The notes beneath the pieces are model-generated. The model did no database searches and was not told the origin of the DNA. It worked only from the letters and a program-made list of their open reading frames with translations. Shown here piece after piece: positions 37,721-45,497 of a stretch of 45,497 nt of DNA (the first letter of the stretch is position 1; each line of letters starts with the position of its first letter). Made by a program: the position numbers and the translations under genes. This stretch comes from Oscillospiraceae bacterium. GTDB taxonomy: Bacteria; Bacillota; Clostridia; Oscillospirales; Acutalibacteraceae. The stretch covers positions 1 to 45,497 of the forward strand of contig SVPU01000012.1 of NCBI GenBank assembly GCA_015065685.1. The letters run 5' to 3'.

Positions 37721-40027
37721 ATGGAAAAGTTTTTTAAAAAGATAAACGTATTTTTATCTTATATGCTTGTTTTTGCCACTGTTTTACTGATTTTTTCAAC
37801 CCCATCTTATGTTAAGGCAGAACACGGGATAGACCTGTTTTCTTCAAATGAAATAGTTGAAAATATTAAAAATATGGAGATGAATCTCACCTCTATTATT
37901 TATGTTAAAAACAAAAAAGGCGAATGGCAGGAATATCAGCGTCTGCACGGAGATGAAAACCGAATTTGGGTTGGTATCGATAAAGTGCCCGAAAACCTGA
38001 AAAATGCCTTTATTGCCATTGAGGATGAGACCTTCTATGAGCATTCGGGAATAAACTGGCGCAGAACCTTGGGCGCTATCGGAAACTATTTCTTCAAATT
38101 TGATGAAACTGAGTTCGGTGGTTCAACCATAACCCAACAGCTTATTAAAAATGTTACATCGGATAAGGGCAGAAATATGACAAGAAAAGCCCGCGAAATC
38201 GTAAGGGCAATGCTTATTGAATCCAAGCTTGATAAGATTCAGATTTTAGAGGCTTATCTCAACACAATTTCGCTCGGTAACGGCATTTGTGGTGTTCAGG
38301 TTGCCTCGAACTATTATTTCAACAAAGATGTTTCAGAGCTTTCCTTGGCCGAGTGTGCAACGATTGCCGCTATCACCAAAAACCCTTCAAGATATAATCC
38401 TGTGTCGGGCATGGATGAAAACATTCTTCGCAGAAGAGTTGTGCTTGACAAAATGCTCGAGTGGGGAATGATAACAGATGCTGAATATGACGTGGCCTAC
38501 AATGCCGAAATCGTGCTTGATAATTCGCAAAAAAATCACTTTGAGGCCGAAATAAACAGTTATTTTGTGGATACTTTAATCGACCAGGTTATTGCCGATT
38601 TATCGGAGAAATATAACTGCAGCGAAAGCCTTGCTTCAACAATGTTTTATAACGGCGGTTATAAAATTTATGCCACGGTAGACCTTGCAATTCAAGAAGA
38701 GATGGAAAAGGTTTATCTTAACAAGCAAAAATATTTCAAGCTGATGGGTGAGGACCTTAAGGGCAATAAGGTGAATGTTCAGTCTGCGATGACTATTATG
38801 GACTATGAGGGACATATTGTGGGCGTTGTGGGAGGCGTTGGTGAGAAAACCGTTAACCGCGGACTTAATCGCGCTACTGATTCACCGCGTCAGCCTGGCT
38901 CTACAATGAAGCCCATAGGTGTTTATGCATTGGCTATCGAAAAGGATTTGGTGCATTACACCTCAAAGGTTTTGGATAAACCTATAAAGAACTATTATCC
39001 TGATGGTAAGAGCGGCCCTAAAGAGTGGTATGGCTATTATAAGGGCAATATCACGGTGGACTATGCTATAAGAAAATCGGCTAACACTATCCCTGTTCGA
39101 CTTTTGCAGGATATAGGCGTTGATACATCCTACGATTTTCTTGTTAACAAGCTCGGCTGCAAACATTTGACCGAGGCGGATAAAAACCTTTCCGCATTGG
39201 CTTTGGGTGGTTGTAATTACGGTATGACCACAACCGAATCTGCAGCAGCTTATGCCATTTTCGGTAATAACGGCGTGTTCCACAAGCCCACAACATACTA
39301 CAAGGTTGTGCAAGGCTCAAAGGTTATATTAGAGCCTTCAAAAACAGGGGAACAGGTTATTTCGCCTGCCACTGCTACCATAATGAATCATCTGCTTCAA
39401 GGCGTTGTTTACGGCAGCGAGGGAACGGGTCGCGGAATTGCGAGTTATAATTCAATGAAGGCCTATGCTAAAACGGGTACTTCGAGTGAATCTAACGACC
39501 TTTGGATGGTTGCAGGAACACCTTATTATGTGGGCTCTGTGTGGTATGGCTTTGATAAACAGCAAGAGGTTAAGAGCACTTCGGCTGCGGCTACTGTTTG
39601 GCGCGATATTATGAAACAAATTCATAAAGGCCTTGAAAAGAAAACCTTTACTGACAGTGAGGATGTTTATAAAAAAGGCGTGGGATATTATAAGAATGGC
39701 ACAACACCTGATAATCTTATAAGCTCCAGCGCGAGCGAGACCACCTCTGAGCAAACCTCATCTACCGAATCCACAGAGCAAACAACGTCTTCTGAAACCA
39801 CTTCTAGTTCGGATAGCACTTCAAGTGAGGGTACAACAAGCAGTGATACCTCATCAGAAGGAACCGAATCAGATACAACCTCTAAACCCGAGGAAGACGG
39901 GGGAGAAACTTCCAAACCTGAGAATTCTGAGGGGGAACAAGGTGACCAGAGTGACACACCTTCAAAGCCTTCGGAAAACGAGAAACCAACGCCACCTCAA
40001 AAACCGCCTGAAGATGAAAATGTTTAA
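37721..40027 (+). CDS. Class A penicillin-binding protein (transglycosylase/transpeptidase)
   Basis: Bifunctional peptidoglycan synthase. An N-terminal membrane anchor (about 8-30) precedes the GT51 domain with catalytic Glu101 in EDETFYEHSG and GGSTITQQLIKN; the transpeptidase has Ser394-x-x-Lys397 (STMK), SAN at 453-455 and KTG at 584-586. The tail after about 670 is a Ser/Thr/Glu/Pro-rich run of about 100 residues, ending EKPTPPQKPPEDENV, probably a flexible outer linker. I start at ATG 37721 because the earlier ATG 37691 lies before the predicted transcript start; GGATGGCGGAT upstream gives a ribosome site. 768 aa. Monocistronic. Confidence 0.93.
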   Translation: MEKFFKKINVFLSYMLVFATVLLIFSTPSYVKAEHGIDLFSSNEIVENIKNMEMNLTSIIYVKNKKGEWQEYQRLHGDENRIWVGIDKVPENLKNAFIAIEDETFYEHSGINWRRTLGAIGNYFFKFDETEFGGSTITQQLIKNVTSDKGRNMTRKAREIVRAMLIESKLDKIQILEAYLNTISLGNGICGVQVASNYYFNKDVSELSLAECATIAAITKNPSRYNPVSGMDENILRRRVVLDKMLEWGMITDAEYDVAYNAEIVLDNSQKNHFEAEINSYFVDTLIDQVIADLSEKYNCSESLASTMFYNGGYKIYATVDLAIQEEMEKVYLNKQKYFKLMGEDLKGNKVNVQSAMTIMDYEGHIVGVVGGVGEKTVNRGLNRATDSPRQPGSTMKPIGVYALAIEKDLVHYTSKVLDKPIKNYYPDGKSGPKEWYGYYKGNITVDYAIRKSANTIPVRLLQDIGVDTSYDFLVNKLGCKHLTEADKNLSALALGGCNYGMTTTESAAAYAIFGNNGVFHKPTTYYKVVQGSKVILEPSKTGEQVISPATATIMNHLLQGVVYGSEGTGRGIASYNSMKAYAKTGTSSESNDLWMVAGTPYYVGSVWYGFDKQQEVKSTSAAATVWRDIMKQIHKGLEKKTFTDSEDVYKKGVGYYKNGTTPDNLISSSASETTSEQTSSTESTEQTTSSETTSSSDSTSSEGTTSSDTSSEGTESDTTSKPEEDGGETSKPENSEGEQGDQSDTPSKPSENEKPTPPQKPPEDENV

Positions 40028-40030
40028 AAC

Positions 40031-40071
40031 TTTAAAGGACTGCCGAAAAGCAGTCCTTTAAATATTTTTTT
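40031..40071 (+). terminator. Terminator of the class A PBP gene
   Basis: Thirteen-bp stem (40031-40043 with 40050-40062), loop CGAAAA, followed by a seven-T tract. Confidence 0.85.
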
Positions 40072-40072
40072 C

Positions 40073-40101
40073 TTGTAATTGCACCAATAATAATATATAA
40101 T
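40073..40101 (+). promoter_or_regulatory. Promoter of the M50-scpAB-gerW-rluB operon
   Basis: TTGTAA (40073-40078), 17-base spacer, TATAAT (40096-40101). The next gene starts at 40138 and no terminator follows until 45374, so it may drive eight genes. Confidence 0.65.
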
Positions 40102-40137
40102 TAAAATGATATGTTATGTTTGTTTAGGAGTATTGCT

Positions 40138-40818
40138 ATGTTAAGAAGTTTACTTTCGGGTAATTTGGATTTTGTTAATATTTTGATTTATATAGTTTCG
40201 GCAATGGTAGTTATATTTATAACAATGCCGATTCACGAATTTGCGCACGCTTTTGCCGCCTCAAAACTTGGTGACACTACACCGAGGAGACAAGGAAGAT
40301 TGAGCCTTAACCCTTTTGCACACATTGATTACATTGGTGCGCTTTGTATCTTGTTTTTCGGTTTCGGTTGGGCAAAACCTGTTGGGGTGAATAGTTTTAA
40401 CTTCAAAAAGCCCAAAAGAGATATGGCAATAACCGCATTTGCGGGTCCGCTTGCGAATATTATTGTGGCGTTGGTAAGCCTCTTGATTTATAACATTTTC
40501 AGAAATTGCTTTATTATGAGCGGTTCTAATTTGCTCGTTATTTATCTCCCGCTTTTCTTTTATTATGTAGCGCTTATTAATGTGAGACTTGCGGTGTTTA
40601 ACCTTATTCCTATTCCTCCGCTTGACGGTTCAAGAATTTTATCGGCATTTTTGCCCGATAAAATATATTACACAATTATGCGCTACGAAAGATATATCGT
40701 TATAGGCGTTATAGTTCTTGTTGCGGTTGGTGCTTTGAATGTTCCGCTTGATTTCTTAACAAGTGCCGTGATGAACGGCTTGAGATTTATGGCTAATTTG
40801 CCGTTTAGTTTTGTATAA
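40138..40818 (+). CDS. Site-2 protease family (M50) zinc metalloprotease
   Basis: Intramembrane metalloprotease-like protein. HEFAH (33-37) gives the two zinc His and the catalytic Glu; the second motif NLIPIPPLDG supplies the Asp ligand near residue 165. Several TM segments; 226 aa. This is the short YwhC-type form without PDZ or CBS domain. Start ATG 40138 with AGGAG seven bases upstream; a longer reading from 40111 has no site. Its substrate is unknown; a conserved neighbour of scpAB in Clostridia. Confidence 0.9.
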   Translation: MLRSLLSGNLDFVNILIYIVSAMVVIFITMPIHEFAHAFAASKLGDTTPRRQGRLSLNPFAHIDYIGALCILFFGFGWAKPVGVNSFNFKKPKRDMAITAFAGPLANIIVALVSLLIYNIFRNCFIMSGSNLLVIYLPLFFYYVALINVRLAVFNLIPIPPLDGSRILSAFLPDKIYYTIMRYERYIVIGVIVLVAVGALNVPLDFLTSAVMNGLRFMANLPFSFV

Positions 40819-40835
40819 GAGTGTGAATAATAGTA

Positions 40836-41552
40836 ATGGAAAATGTAATTTGTTATAAAATTGAGGGCTTTGAAGGCCCTCTCGACCTGTTGCTTCAGTT
40901 GATAGCACGAAACAAATTTAATATTTATGATATACCGCTTACCGAACTTATCGACCAATATCTCGAGCAAATCAAACTTTACAGTGATGATGAGATGGAT
41001 TTGGGCAGTGAGTTTCTTGAAATGGCTTCAAGACTGCTTTATATAAAAACAGTCAGCCTTTTGCCAAAGCACGATGAAATTGTGAAACTCAAAGAAGAAC
41101 TTGAAGGCGAACTTCTTGAATATATGGTTTGTCAGCAAGTGGCAAAGAAATTATCGGAAATGCAAACAGGCTTTGATAAATTTATAAAGCCGCCCTGCGA
41201 ATATGATTTTGACCAAACCTATGAGCTTGTTCACACAAGCGATGTGATGTATCTTTCGTATCTCGCGGCGGTTGGCAGAGGGAAGCGCAAATTGCCGCCA
41301 TCTTCTGCACCGTTTACAAAGATTGTGGCAAAGAAAATTGTTGCGGTTTCAACCAAAATTGTGTTTGTGCTGAGAAATTTATGGGGCGGCAGAAAAAAAC
41401 TCACAACCCTTTATAAAACCGCACAAAGCCGTTCTGAGTTGGTTGCAACATTTCTTGCAATTCTCGAACTTTGCAAAGCCAACAGAATTATGATTGACGG
41501 CGAATCGGATGATGCCGAAATTTCACTTATTAAGGGGCATAAAAACAGATGA
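40836..41552 (+). CDS. scpA: Segregation and condensation protein A
   Basis: Kleisin subunit of the SMC-ScpAB condensin that organises the chromosome. The N-terminal FEGPLDLLLQLIARNKFNIYDIPLTELIDQYL (SMC head contact) is diagnostic, as is the middle FLEMASRLLYIKTVSLLP; a winged-helix lies at the C terminus. 238 aa. The stop overlaps the scpB start by four bases (ATGA). Confidence 0.96.
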   Translation: MENVICYKIEGFEGPLDLLLQLIARNKFNIYDIPLTELIDQYLEQIKLYSDDEMDLGSEFLEMASRLLYIKTVSLLPKHDEIVKLKEELEGELLEYMVCQQVAKKLSEMQTGFDKFIKPPCEYDFDQTYELVHTSDVMYLSYLAAVGRGKRKLPPSSAPFTKIVAKKIVAVSTKIVFVLRNLWGGRKKLTTLYKTAQSRSELVATFLAILELCKANRIMIDGESDDAEISLIKGHKNR

Positions 41553-42139
41553 AAAAAGAACAGTTAATTGAGGCTTTTGAGGCTGTGTTATATGCAGGCG
41601 GTGAGCCTGTGAGCATTGAAAGACTTTCACAAATATTTGAAATTTCTCCCAAAGAAGTTATAAATATTATGGATGCGCTTTCGGAAAAAATGAATAAAAA
41701 CGGTAGCGGACTCGAACTTCTAAGGCTTGAGAATACCTATCAGTTTGCAACCAAGACAGAGTATGCGGGTTATATTAAAAAAGCGTTTGATATGCGCCGC
41801 CGCACACCTCTTTCTTCTGCCGCGCTTGAGGTTTTGGCGGTTGTGGCATATAACCAACCTGTCACCAAATCTTTTATTGAACAAGTGCGCGGAGTAGATT
41901 GTTCGGGTGTTGTTACAACCCTTATAGAAAAAGGACTTATCGAAGAACGCGGAAGATTGGAGTTGCCCGGCAGACCTTTGCTTTACGGCACAACAAAGAA
42001 CTTTCTTCGTTGTTTTAGCATTAGCGATTTATCAGAATTGCCGCCGCTTCCCAAAAATGATAACGAGCAAACAGATATAGGCGAACAACTCGAAATTCAA
42101 GGCGAGGAGAATGAGTTTGATACCGCTGATAATAATTAG
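41549..42139 (+). CDS. scpB: Segregation and condensation protein B
   Basis: Winged-helix partner that dimerises on ScpA. AFEAVLYAGGEPVSIERL at the N terminus, YQFATKTEY, SAALEVLAVVAYNQPVTKSFIEQVRGVD and LPGRPLLYGTTKNFL are family blocks. 196 aa, with a Glu/Asn-rich tail. Translation coupled to scpA. Confidence 0.96.
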   Translation: MKKEQLIEAFEAVLYAGGEPVSIERLSQIFEISPKEVINIMDALSEKMNKNGSGLELLRLENTYQFATKTEYAGYIKKAFDMRRRTPLSSAALEVLAVVAYNQPVTKSFIEQVRGVDCSGVVTTLIEKGLIEERGRLELPGRPLLYGTTKNFLRCFSISDLSELPPLPKNDNEQTDIGEQLEIQGEENEFDTADNN

Positions 42140-42728
42140 TGCTGTTTTAATTTTGGTGGGCTCTGTGTTATTTTTGCCGCTTAAAGCAAATTTGGGATTT
42201 AAGGATGATTTTTGGGCAAAAATAACCTTTGCAGGCATAACCTTGTTTTCTACCGATAAGGAAGAAAAAGAACAAAAAAGTGCAGAAGAATCCCAAGAAC
42301 AACCTAAAGCCGAAGCGAAAAAAGACAATATATTTGATTTTTTAAAACAAAAATACGGTTTTTTCGGCGCTGTGAAAAAGCTTCTCTTGTTACTTCGGGA
42401 AATGCTTTCACATATAAAGGGACTTTTGCGGCACATTAAAATTAAAAAAGCAGAGATTGATATTAATATTTCGGGCGGCGATGCGGCACAAACCGCTATA
42501 GAATACGGTGCGATATGCTCCGCCGCATATCCGTTATTTGGCTTACTAGAAGCTTGCAGAGTAGTAAAATTCAAGCGGATTAACATTAAGAGCGATTTTG
42601 ATGGTGGCGAGCCTTTATTCGAGTTTTCAACCGAGGTTTCCGTCGCACTTGTTTTCCTAATCATATCGGCAATAAAAATATATAAAGAATATAAAAAGTT
42701 CATCACAAAGGAGAATTATGATGGCTGA
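42117..42728 (+). CDS. DUF2953 membrane-anchored protein
   Basis: One N-terminal TM helix (IPLIIISAVLILVGSVLFLP), a charged linker (Lys/Glu-rich, 45-70), and a soluble domain with repeats like IKIKKAEIDINISGGDAAQTA and ACRVVKFKRINIKSDFDGGEP, then a final hydrophobic helix. DUF2953 proteins are commonly found next to gerW/ytfJ and are linked to sporulation, role unknown. The gene overlaps scpB. TTG 42117 is 7 bases after GAGGAG; ATG 42111 is only one base after it, so TTG is preferred, but the ATG would add just two residues. Confidence 0.75.
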   Translation: MIPLIIISAVLILVGSVLFLPLKANLGFKDDFWAKITFAGITLFSTDKEEKEQKSAEESQEQPKAEAKKDNIFDFLKQKYGFFGAVKKLLLLLREMLSHIKGLLRHIKIKKAEIDINISGGDAAQTAIEYGAICSAAYPLFGLLEACRVVKFKRINIKSDFDGGEPLFEFSTEVSVALVFLIISAIKIYKEYKKFITKENYDG

Positions 42729-43098
42729 AAATAGCATTAAAGCAATTATGGACACAACAATGGACAAATTAAGAGCAATGGTGGATGCCAATATAATCAC
42801 AGGCACACCCATCGAAATGGGCTCTATCACACTTATCCCTGTTTCCAAGGTGGCTTTTGGGCTAGCTACAGGTGGCAGTGATTTCCCAAGCAAGAGCGGT
42901 GCTGAGCTGTTTGGTGGTGGCGGCGGTGCAGGTGTTACCGTATCGCCCGTTGCGTTTATCGTTATTTCTGACGGAAATGTTAAAATGCTTCCGGTTTATA
43001 ATGAGCTCACAACTGTTGAAAAGGCAGTTTCAATGGCACCTGAAATAATCGAAAAAGCAAAAGAGCTTTTCCCTAAAAAAGAAAGCGCAAATCAGTAA
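42718..43098 (+). CDS. gerW: GerW family sporulation protein (YtfJ-like)
   Basis: A 126-aa soluble protein: NIITGTPIEMGSITLIPVSKVAFG, followed by a glycine-rich stretch FGGGGGAGVTVSPVAFIV, matches YtfJ/GerW, found in the inner spore and needed for germination in Bacillus. The presence of DUF2953 upstream is typical. ATG 42718 is followed by a second ATG (42721) with better 7-base spacing from AGGAG. Overlaps the DUF2953 end. It suggests the host can sporulate or descends from a spore former. Confidence 0.93.
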   Translation: MMAENSIKAIMDTTMDKLRAMVDANIITGTPIEMGSITLIPVSKVAFGLATGGSDFPSKSGAELFGGGGGAGVTVSPVAFIVISDGNVKMLPVYNELTTVEKAVSMAPEIIEKAKELFPKKESANQ

Positions 43099-43143
43099 TA
43101 GATTTTCCTCACCTTTAATAAAATTTAGGTGAGGTGATGGGCT

Positions 43144-44271
43144 TTGAAAAGAATAATTAGTGTTATTGCGGCAGTGTTGATTATGTTGGCGTTGCCGCTT
43201 TACACTTTAGCGGTGTCAACCTCAGCAAAGGCGGCAATTCTTATAAATGCTGATACCTGCGAGGTTATTTATGAGCATAATGCTGACCAAAAGTTACCAA
43301 TGGCGAGCACAACCAAAATTATGACGGCTCTGCTTTTGTGCGAAAACGGCGACCTTGAAAGAGAGGTTACCGTTACCGCCGAAATGCTGAGGGTTGAGGG
43401 CTCTTCGATGGGCTTGCTCGCGGGCGACAGGGTAACGCTTCACGATTTGCTTTATGGTATGATGTTGGCCTCGGGCAACGATGCCGCTAATGTTACGGCA
43501 TATATTCTCGGTGGAACGGTGAGCGGATTCGTTAAAAAAATGAACGAAAAGGCGTCTGAGCTTGGTCTTAAAGACACTAATTTTGTAACACCGTCGGGCC
43601 TTGATGCAGCTGAGCATTATACAACCGCCCGCGACCTTGCACGGCTTGCGGCATATGCTATGAAAAATGAGCATTTTGCCAAGGCGGCAGCTTCGCAGTC
43701 GGCAACGCTTTGTTATGGAAATCCACCTTACAAGCGCACACTCACAAACCACAACAAGCTGCTTAAAAATTTAGAGGGCGCTGTTGGCGTTAAAACAGGC
43801 TTTACCAAGAAATCAGGCAGATGTCTTGTGTCTGCGGCAGAGCGTGATGGCAAGCGGGTTATTGCGGTAACTCTTTGCGACCCTAACGATTGGCAAGACC
43901 ACAAAAACCTTTTAGAATATGGTCTTTCACAAATTAATTTGACCGAAATTTCACCCGAAAACGCGCAATATGAAATTCCTGTTATAAGCGGGGGAGAAAA
44001 AAGCGTTAATGTGAATATAGAACCCTTTATCGTGAGTTCGGTGGGGGAGAGTGAATTCAGTTTTGAGGTGAATTTGCCTGAGTTTGTTTATGCGCCAATC
44101 GAAAAGGGAGAGAAAATTGGTAGTGTGGTTTATAAAGAGGGGCAAAAAATAATTGCAACCGAAAATTTATATGCTCAGTGTGATATAAGTTTAAGCGGCG
44201 TTAAAAAGAATGTGCCCACAAGATTTAAAGAAAATCTTGAGTTGATATTAAAGAAATTTTTGGAGAAATAA
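43144..44271 (+). CDS. dacF: D-alanyl-D-alanine carboxypeptidase
   Basis: Serine-type penicillin-binding protein (class C low-molecular-weight) that trims the terminal D-Ala from peptidoglycan. Signal peptide (1-23, ending TLA), Ser55-x-x-Lys58 in MASTTK, SGN at 110-112 and KTG at 217-219, with PBP5-type C-terminal domain from about 265. 375 aa. Starts at TTG 43144 with GAGGTGA upstream; the ATG inside the leader is out of frame. Position after gerW matches DacF; the name is by context. Confidence 0.93.
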   Translation: MKRIISVIAAVLIMLALPLYTLAVSTSAKAAILINADTCEVIYEHNADQKLPMASTTKIMTALLLCENGDLEREVTVTAEMLRVEGSSMGLLAGDRVTLHDLLYGMMLASGNDAANVTAYILGGTVSGFVKKMNEKASELGLKDTNFVTPSGLDAAEHYTTARDLARLAAYAMKNEHFAKAAASQSATLCYGNPPYKRTLTNHNKLLKNLEGAVGVKTGFTKKSGRCLVSAAERDGKRVIAVTLCDPNDWQDHKNLLEYGLSQINLTEISPENAQYEIPVISGGEKSVNVNIEPFIVSSVGESEFSFEVNLPEFVYAPIEKGEKIGSVVYKEGQKIIATENLYAQCDISLSGVKKNVPTRFKENLELILKKFLEK

Positions 44272-45009
44272 ATGAAAAGTAACAAAATAAGATTGCAAAA
44301 ACACCTTTCTGAAAGCGGCGTTGCCTCAAGAAGAAAGGCAGAGGAATTAATAGAGCAAGGAAAGGTTAGGGTAAACGGCAGAGTGGCTATTTTAGGCGCT
44401 AAGGTTGACCCTAAGCGAGATAAGGTTACCGTTTCGGGTAAAACTGTTATTGCCAACACTCAAAAGGTTTATATTATGCTTCACAAGCCCCGCGGTTATG
44501 TTACAACCGTTAAGGATGAGCTCGACCGTAAGTGCGTTACCGACCTTGTTAAAGATGTTGGGGTTAAGCTTTTCCCCGTTGGCAGACTTGACCGTAATTC
44601 TGAGGGTTTGCTTATTATGACTAACGACGGTGAGTTTGCAAACAATTTAACACACCCGTCGGCACAGGTCAACAAGACCTACCGTGTTACAGTTTCGGGT
44701 GAGGCAGATGATGAAAAACTCATTAATCTTCAGCAAGGCATTGTGATTGACGGCAGAAAAACCCGCCCTTGCGATGTTTTTGTGGCCGAGCGCAAGGCTG
44801 ACAGAACAGTGCTTATTTTCATTATCCACGAGGGCAGGAACAGACAAATCAGAAAAATGTGCGAAGCGGTGGGACTCGAGGTTATAAGGCTCAAGAGAAC
44901 CGAAATTTCGGGTGTTAAACTCGGAATGTTGCCGCAAGGAAAATGGCGCCCTTTGAATGAGAAAGAAATGCGTCATTTAACAAATGTTAATAAAAAGGAA
45001 GAAAATTAA
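44272..45009 (+). CDS. rluB: Ribosomal large subunit pseudouridine synthase (RluB family)
   Basis: Makes pseudouridine in 23S rRNA. S4 RNA-binding domain (IRLQKHLSESGVASRRKAEE, 6-25, onward), then the catalytic FPVGRLDRNSEGLL with Asp107, and HEGRNRQIRKMCEAVG. 245 aa. ATG follows directly after the dacF stop. RluB versus RluE/F cannot be separated with certainty, but the S4 domain favours RluB. Confidence 0.94.
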   Translation: MKSNKIRLQKHLSESGVASRRKAEELIEQGKVRVNGRVAILGAKVDPKRDKVTVSGKTVIANTQKVYIMLHKPRGYVTTVKDELDRKCVTDLVKDVGVKLFPVGRLDRNSEGLLIMTNDGEFANNLTHPSAQVNKTYRVTVSGEADDEKLINLQQGIVIDGRKTRPCDVFVAERKADRTVLIFIIHEGRNRQIRKMCEAVGLEVIRLKRTEISGVKLGMLPQGKWRPLNEKEMRHLTNVNKKEEN

Positions 45010-45384
45010 ATGCTGACATTAGGTCCCTTGAAAGAAAAAGAAAAGGCGCGCGACCTTTTTCTTTTGAAAAACATAGATTATAATGATGATTCGCAGTGTG
45101 TTGTTTGCAACGCGGGCGAAGAAATTTTAGGCTTTTGCCTTTTTGATTTAAACGAAGAAAAAATGGTGGTTAAATATATTGAACCGTTAGATGATATATC
45201 TTTAGCAGACGGAATTTTAAGAAGCACTCTGCATGTTGCGGCAGAAAGAAGCATTATGAATGCATACTATTCTGATACTGTGCCCGAAGAGTTTTTATAT
45301 AAACTTTTGTTTATTGAAAACGAGAAAGAAAAGAAACTGAATATAAACAAACTTTTCGAAAGTTGCAAAGGCTGTGGCGGTTAA
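45010..45384 (+). CDS. Small GNAT-like protein of unknown function
   Basis: A 124-aa protein following rluB without a gap. The middle VVKYIEPLDDISLADGILRS and STLHVAAERSIMNAYYSD resemble the acetyl-CoA binding and C-terminal part of GNAT acetyltransferases, but the family's Q/RxxGxG/A loop is degenerate. The C terminus SCKGCGG has two cysteines, possibly metal-binding. It could be an inactive GNAT or an uncharacterised conserved protein paired with rluB. The terminator begins within its stop region. Confidence 0.6.
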   Translation: MLTLGPLKEKEKARDLFLLKNIDYNDDSQCVVCNAGEEILGFCLFDLNEEKMVVKYIEPLDDISLADGILRSTLHVAAERSIMNAYYSDTVPEEFLYKLLFIENEKEKKLNINKLFESCKGCGG

Positions 45385-45401
45385 AAAACCGCCACTTTTT
45401 T
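45374..45401 (+). terminator. Terminator of the M50-rluB operon
   Basis: Nine-bp GC-rich stem (45374-45382 with 45387-45395), loop AAAA, then TTTTTT. The left arm overlaps the last codons of the final gene. Confidence 0.85.
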
Positions 45402-45497
45402 ATGTATAAAAGGTTCCAAAAAACCGCGAAAATCGACAAGTCAAAAGCGTACAATTTCCAATATTTTCAAATGGGGGGGGGTAAATCTATTAAAAAA
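45402..45497. other. Right end of the window
   Basis: No gene seen. A run of nine G (45473-45481) and a final A-rich tail look like low-complexity contig-end sequence. Confidence 0.4.

Noticed and set aside
39680-39960. Separate minus-strand genes opposite the PBP tail
   Set aside because: Long open frames there mirror the Ser/Thr-rich coding sequence and have no ribosome sites.
45473-45481. Run of nine G near the right end
   Set aside because: Isolated homopolymer in low-complexity contig-end sequence; more likely an assembly edge than a slippage switch.

Overview
The window looks like a piece of an AT-rich, low-GC Gram-positive chromosome, most likely an uncultured gut-type Clostridia (Oscillospirales/Ruminococcaceae-like). 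The reasons are the CtsR-McsA-McsB-ClpC operon, GTP-type PEP carboxykinase, short ammonia-type NadE, a GerW-family sporulation protein, strong AGGAGG-type ribosome sites with frequent TTG/GTG starts, and the rpmH-rnpA-yidD-yidC-jag and scpA-scpB gene orders. Both ends look like contig ends: no gene is clearly cut, and the last bases are low complexity. I see no CRISPR array, prophage, insertion sequence or complete mobile element.

Layout. (1) 1-5400, mostly minus strand: a GH65 disaccharide phosphorylase and beta-phosphoglucomutase pair followed by a tiny putative lipopeptide with an ATT start, then pckG; nadE points the other way. (2) 6183-11205, minus: nrdR-gltX-glnS-nif3-C39-like gene, behind a promoter that carries a perfect 20-bp palindrome resembling an NrdR box. 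(3) 11227-13219: a Cys/Gly-rich small membrane peptide whose ribosome site lies in a hairpin, and a beta-helix (GH110-like) protein. (4) 13252-17797: ctsR-mcsA-mcsB-clpC, the protein-arginine phosphorylation/ClpCP quality-control operon, with two CtsR-type operators. (5) 17859-19977: a GH25 lysozyme lipoprotein with three SH3 repeats, and a small XRE regulator with twin palindromic operators. (6) 20009-25564, minus: SDR, alpha/beta hydrolase, a membrane-fused MurF-like ligase, Ddl and a CDF metal exporter in one tight operon.

(7) 25604-28541: rpmH-rnpA-yidD-yidC-jag (ribosome, RNase P and membrane insertion). (8) 28583-31946: an N-acetylhexosamine-1-kinase-like protein, a sugar-1-phosphate nucleotidyltransferase, NagB and MscL, an amino-sugar salvage set. 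(9) 31932-36633: an AraC regulator divergent from a four-gene sugar or inositol operon (TIM-barrel isomerase, two Gfo/Idh-type proteins and an AAC(3)-family acetyltransferase). (10) 36684-37597: a two-pass membrane orphan gene lying between two near-identical tRNA-terminator modules, next to tRNA-Leu(UAA). (11) 37660-45401: a class A penicillin-binding protein, then a long operon of M50 protease, scpA, scpB, DUF2953, gerW, dacF, rluB and a small GNAT-like protein.

The most distinctive things are the MurF with a membrane domain in place of its normal N-terminal domain, the AAC(3)-type enzyme built into a sugar operon, the hairpin-controlled Cys-rich peptide, the tRNA-Leu duplication and the YidC without the usual groove arginine. 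Most of the remainder is conserved housekeeping. Function calls rest on motif recognition by eye; no database search was run.
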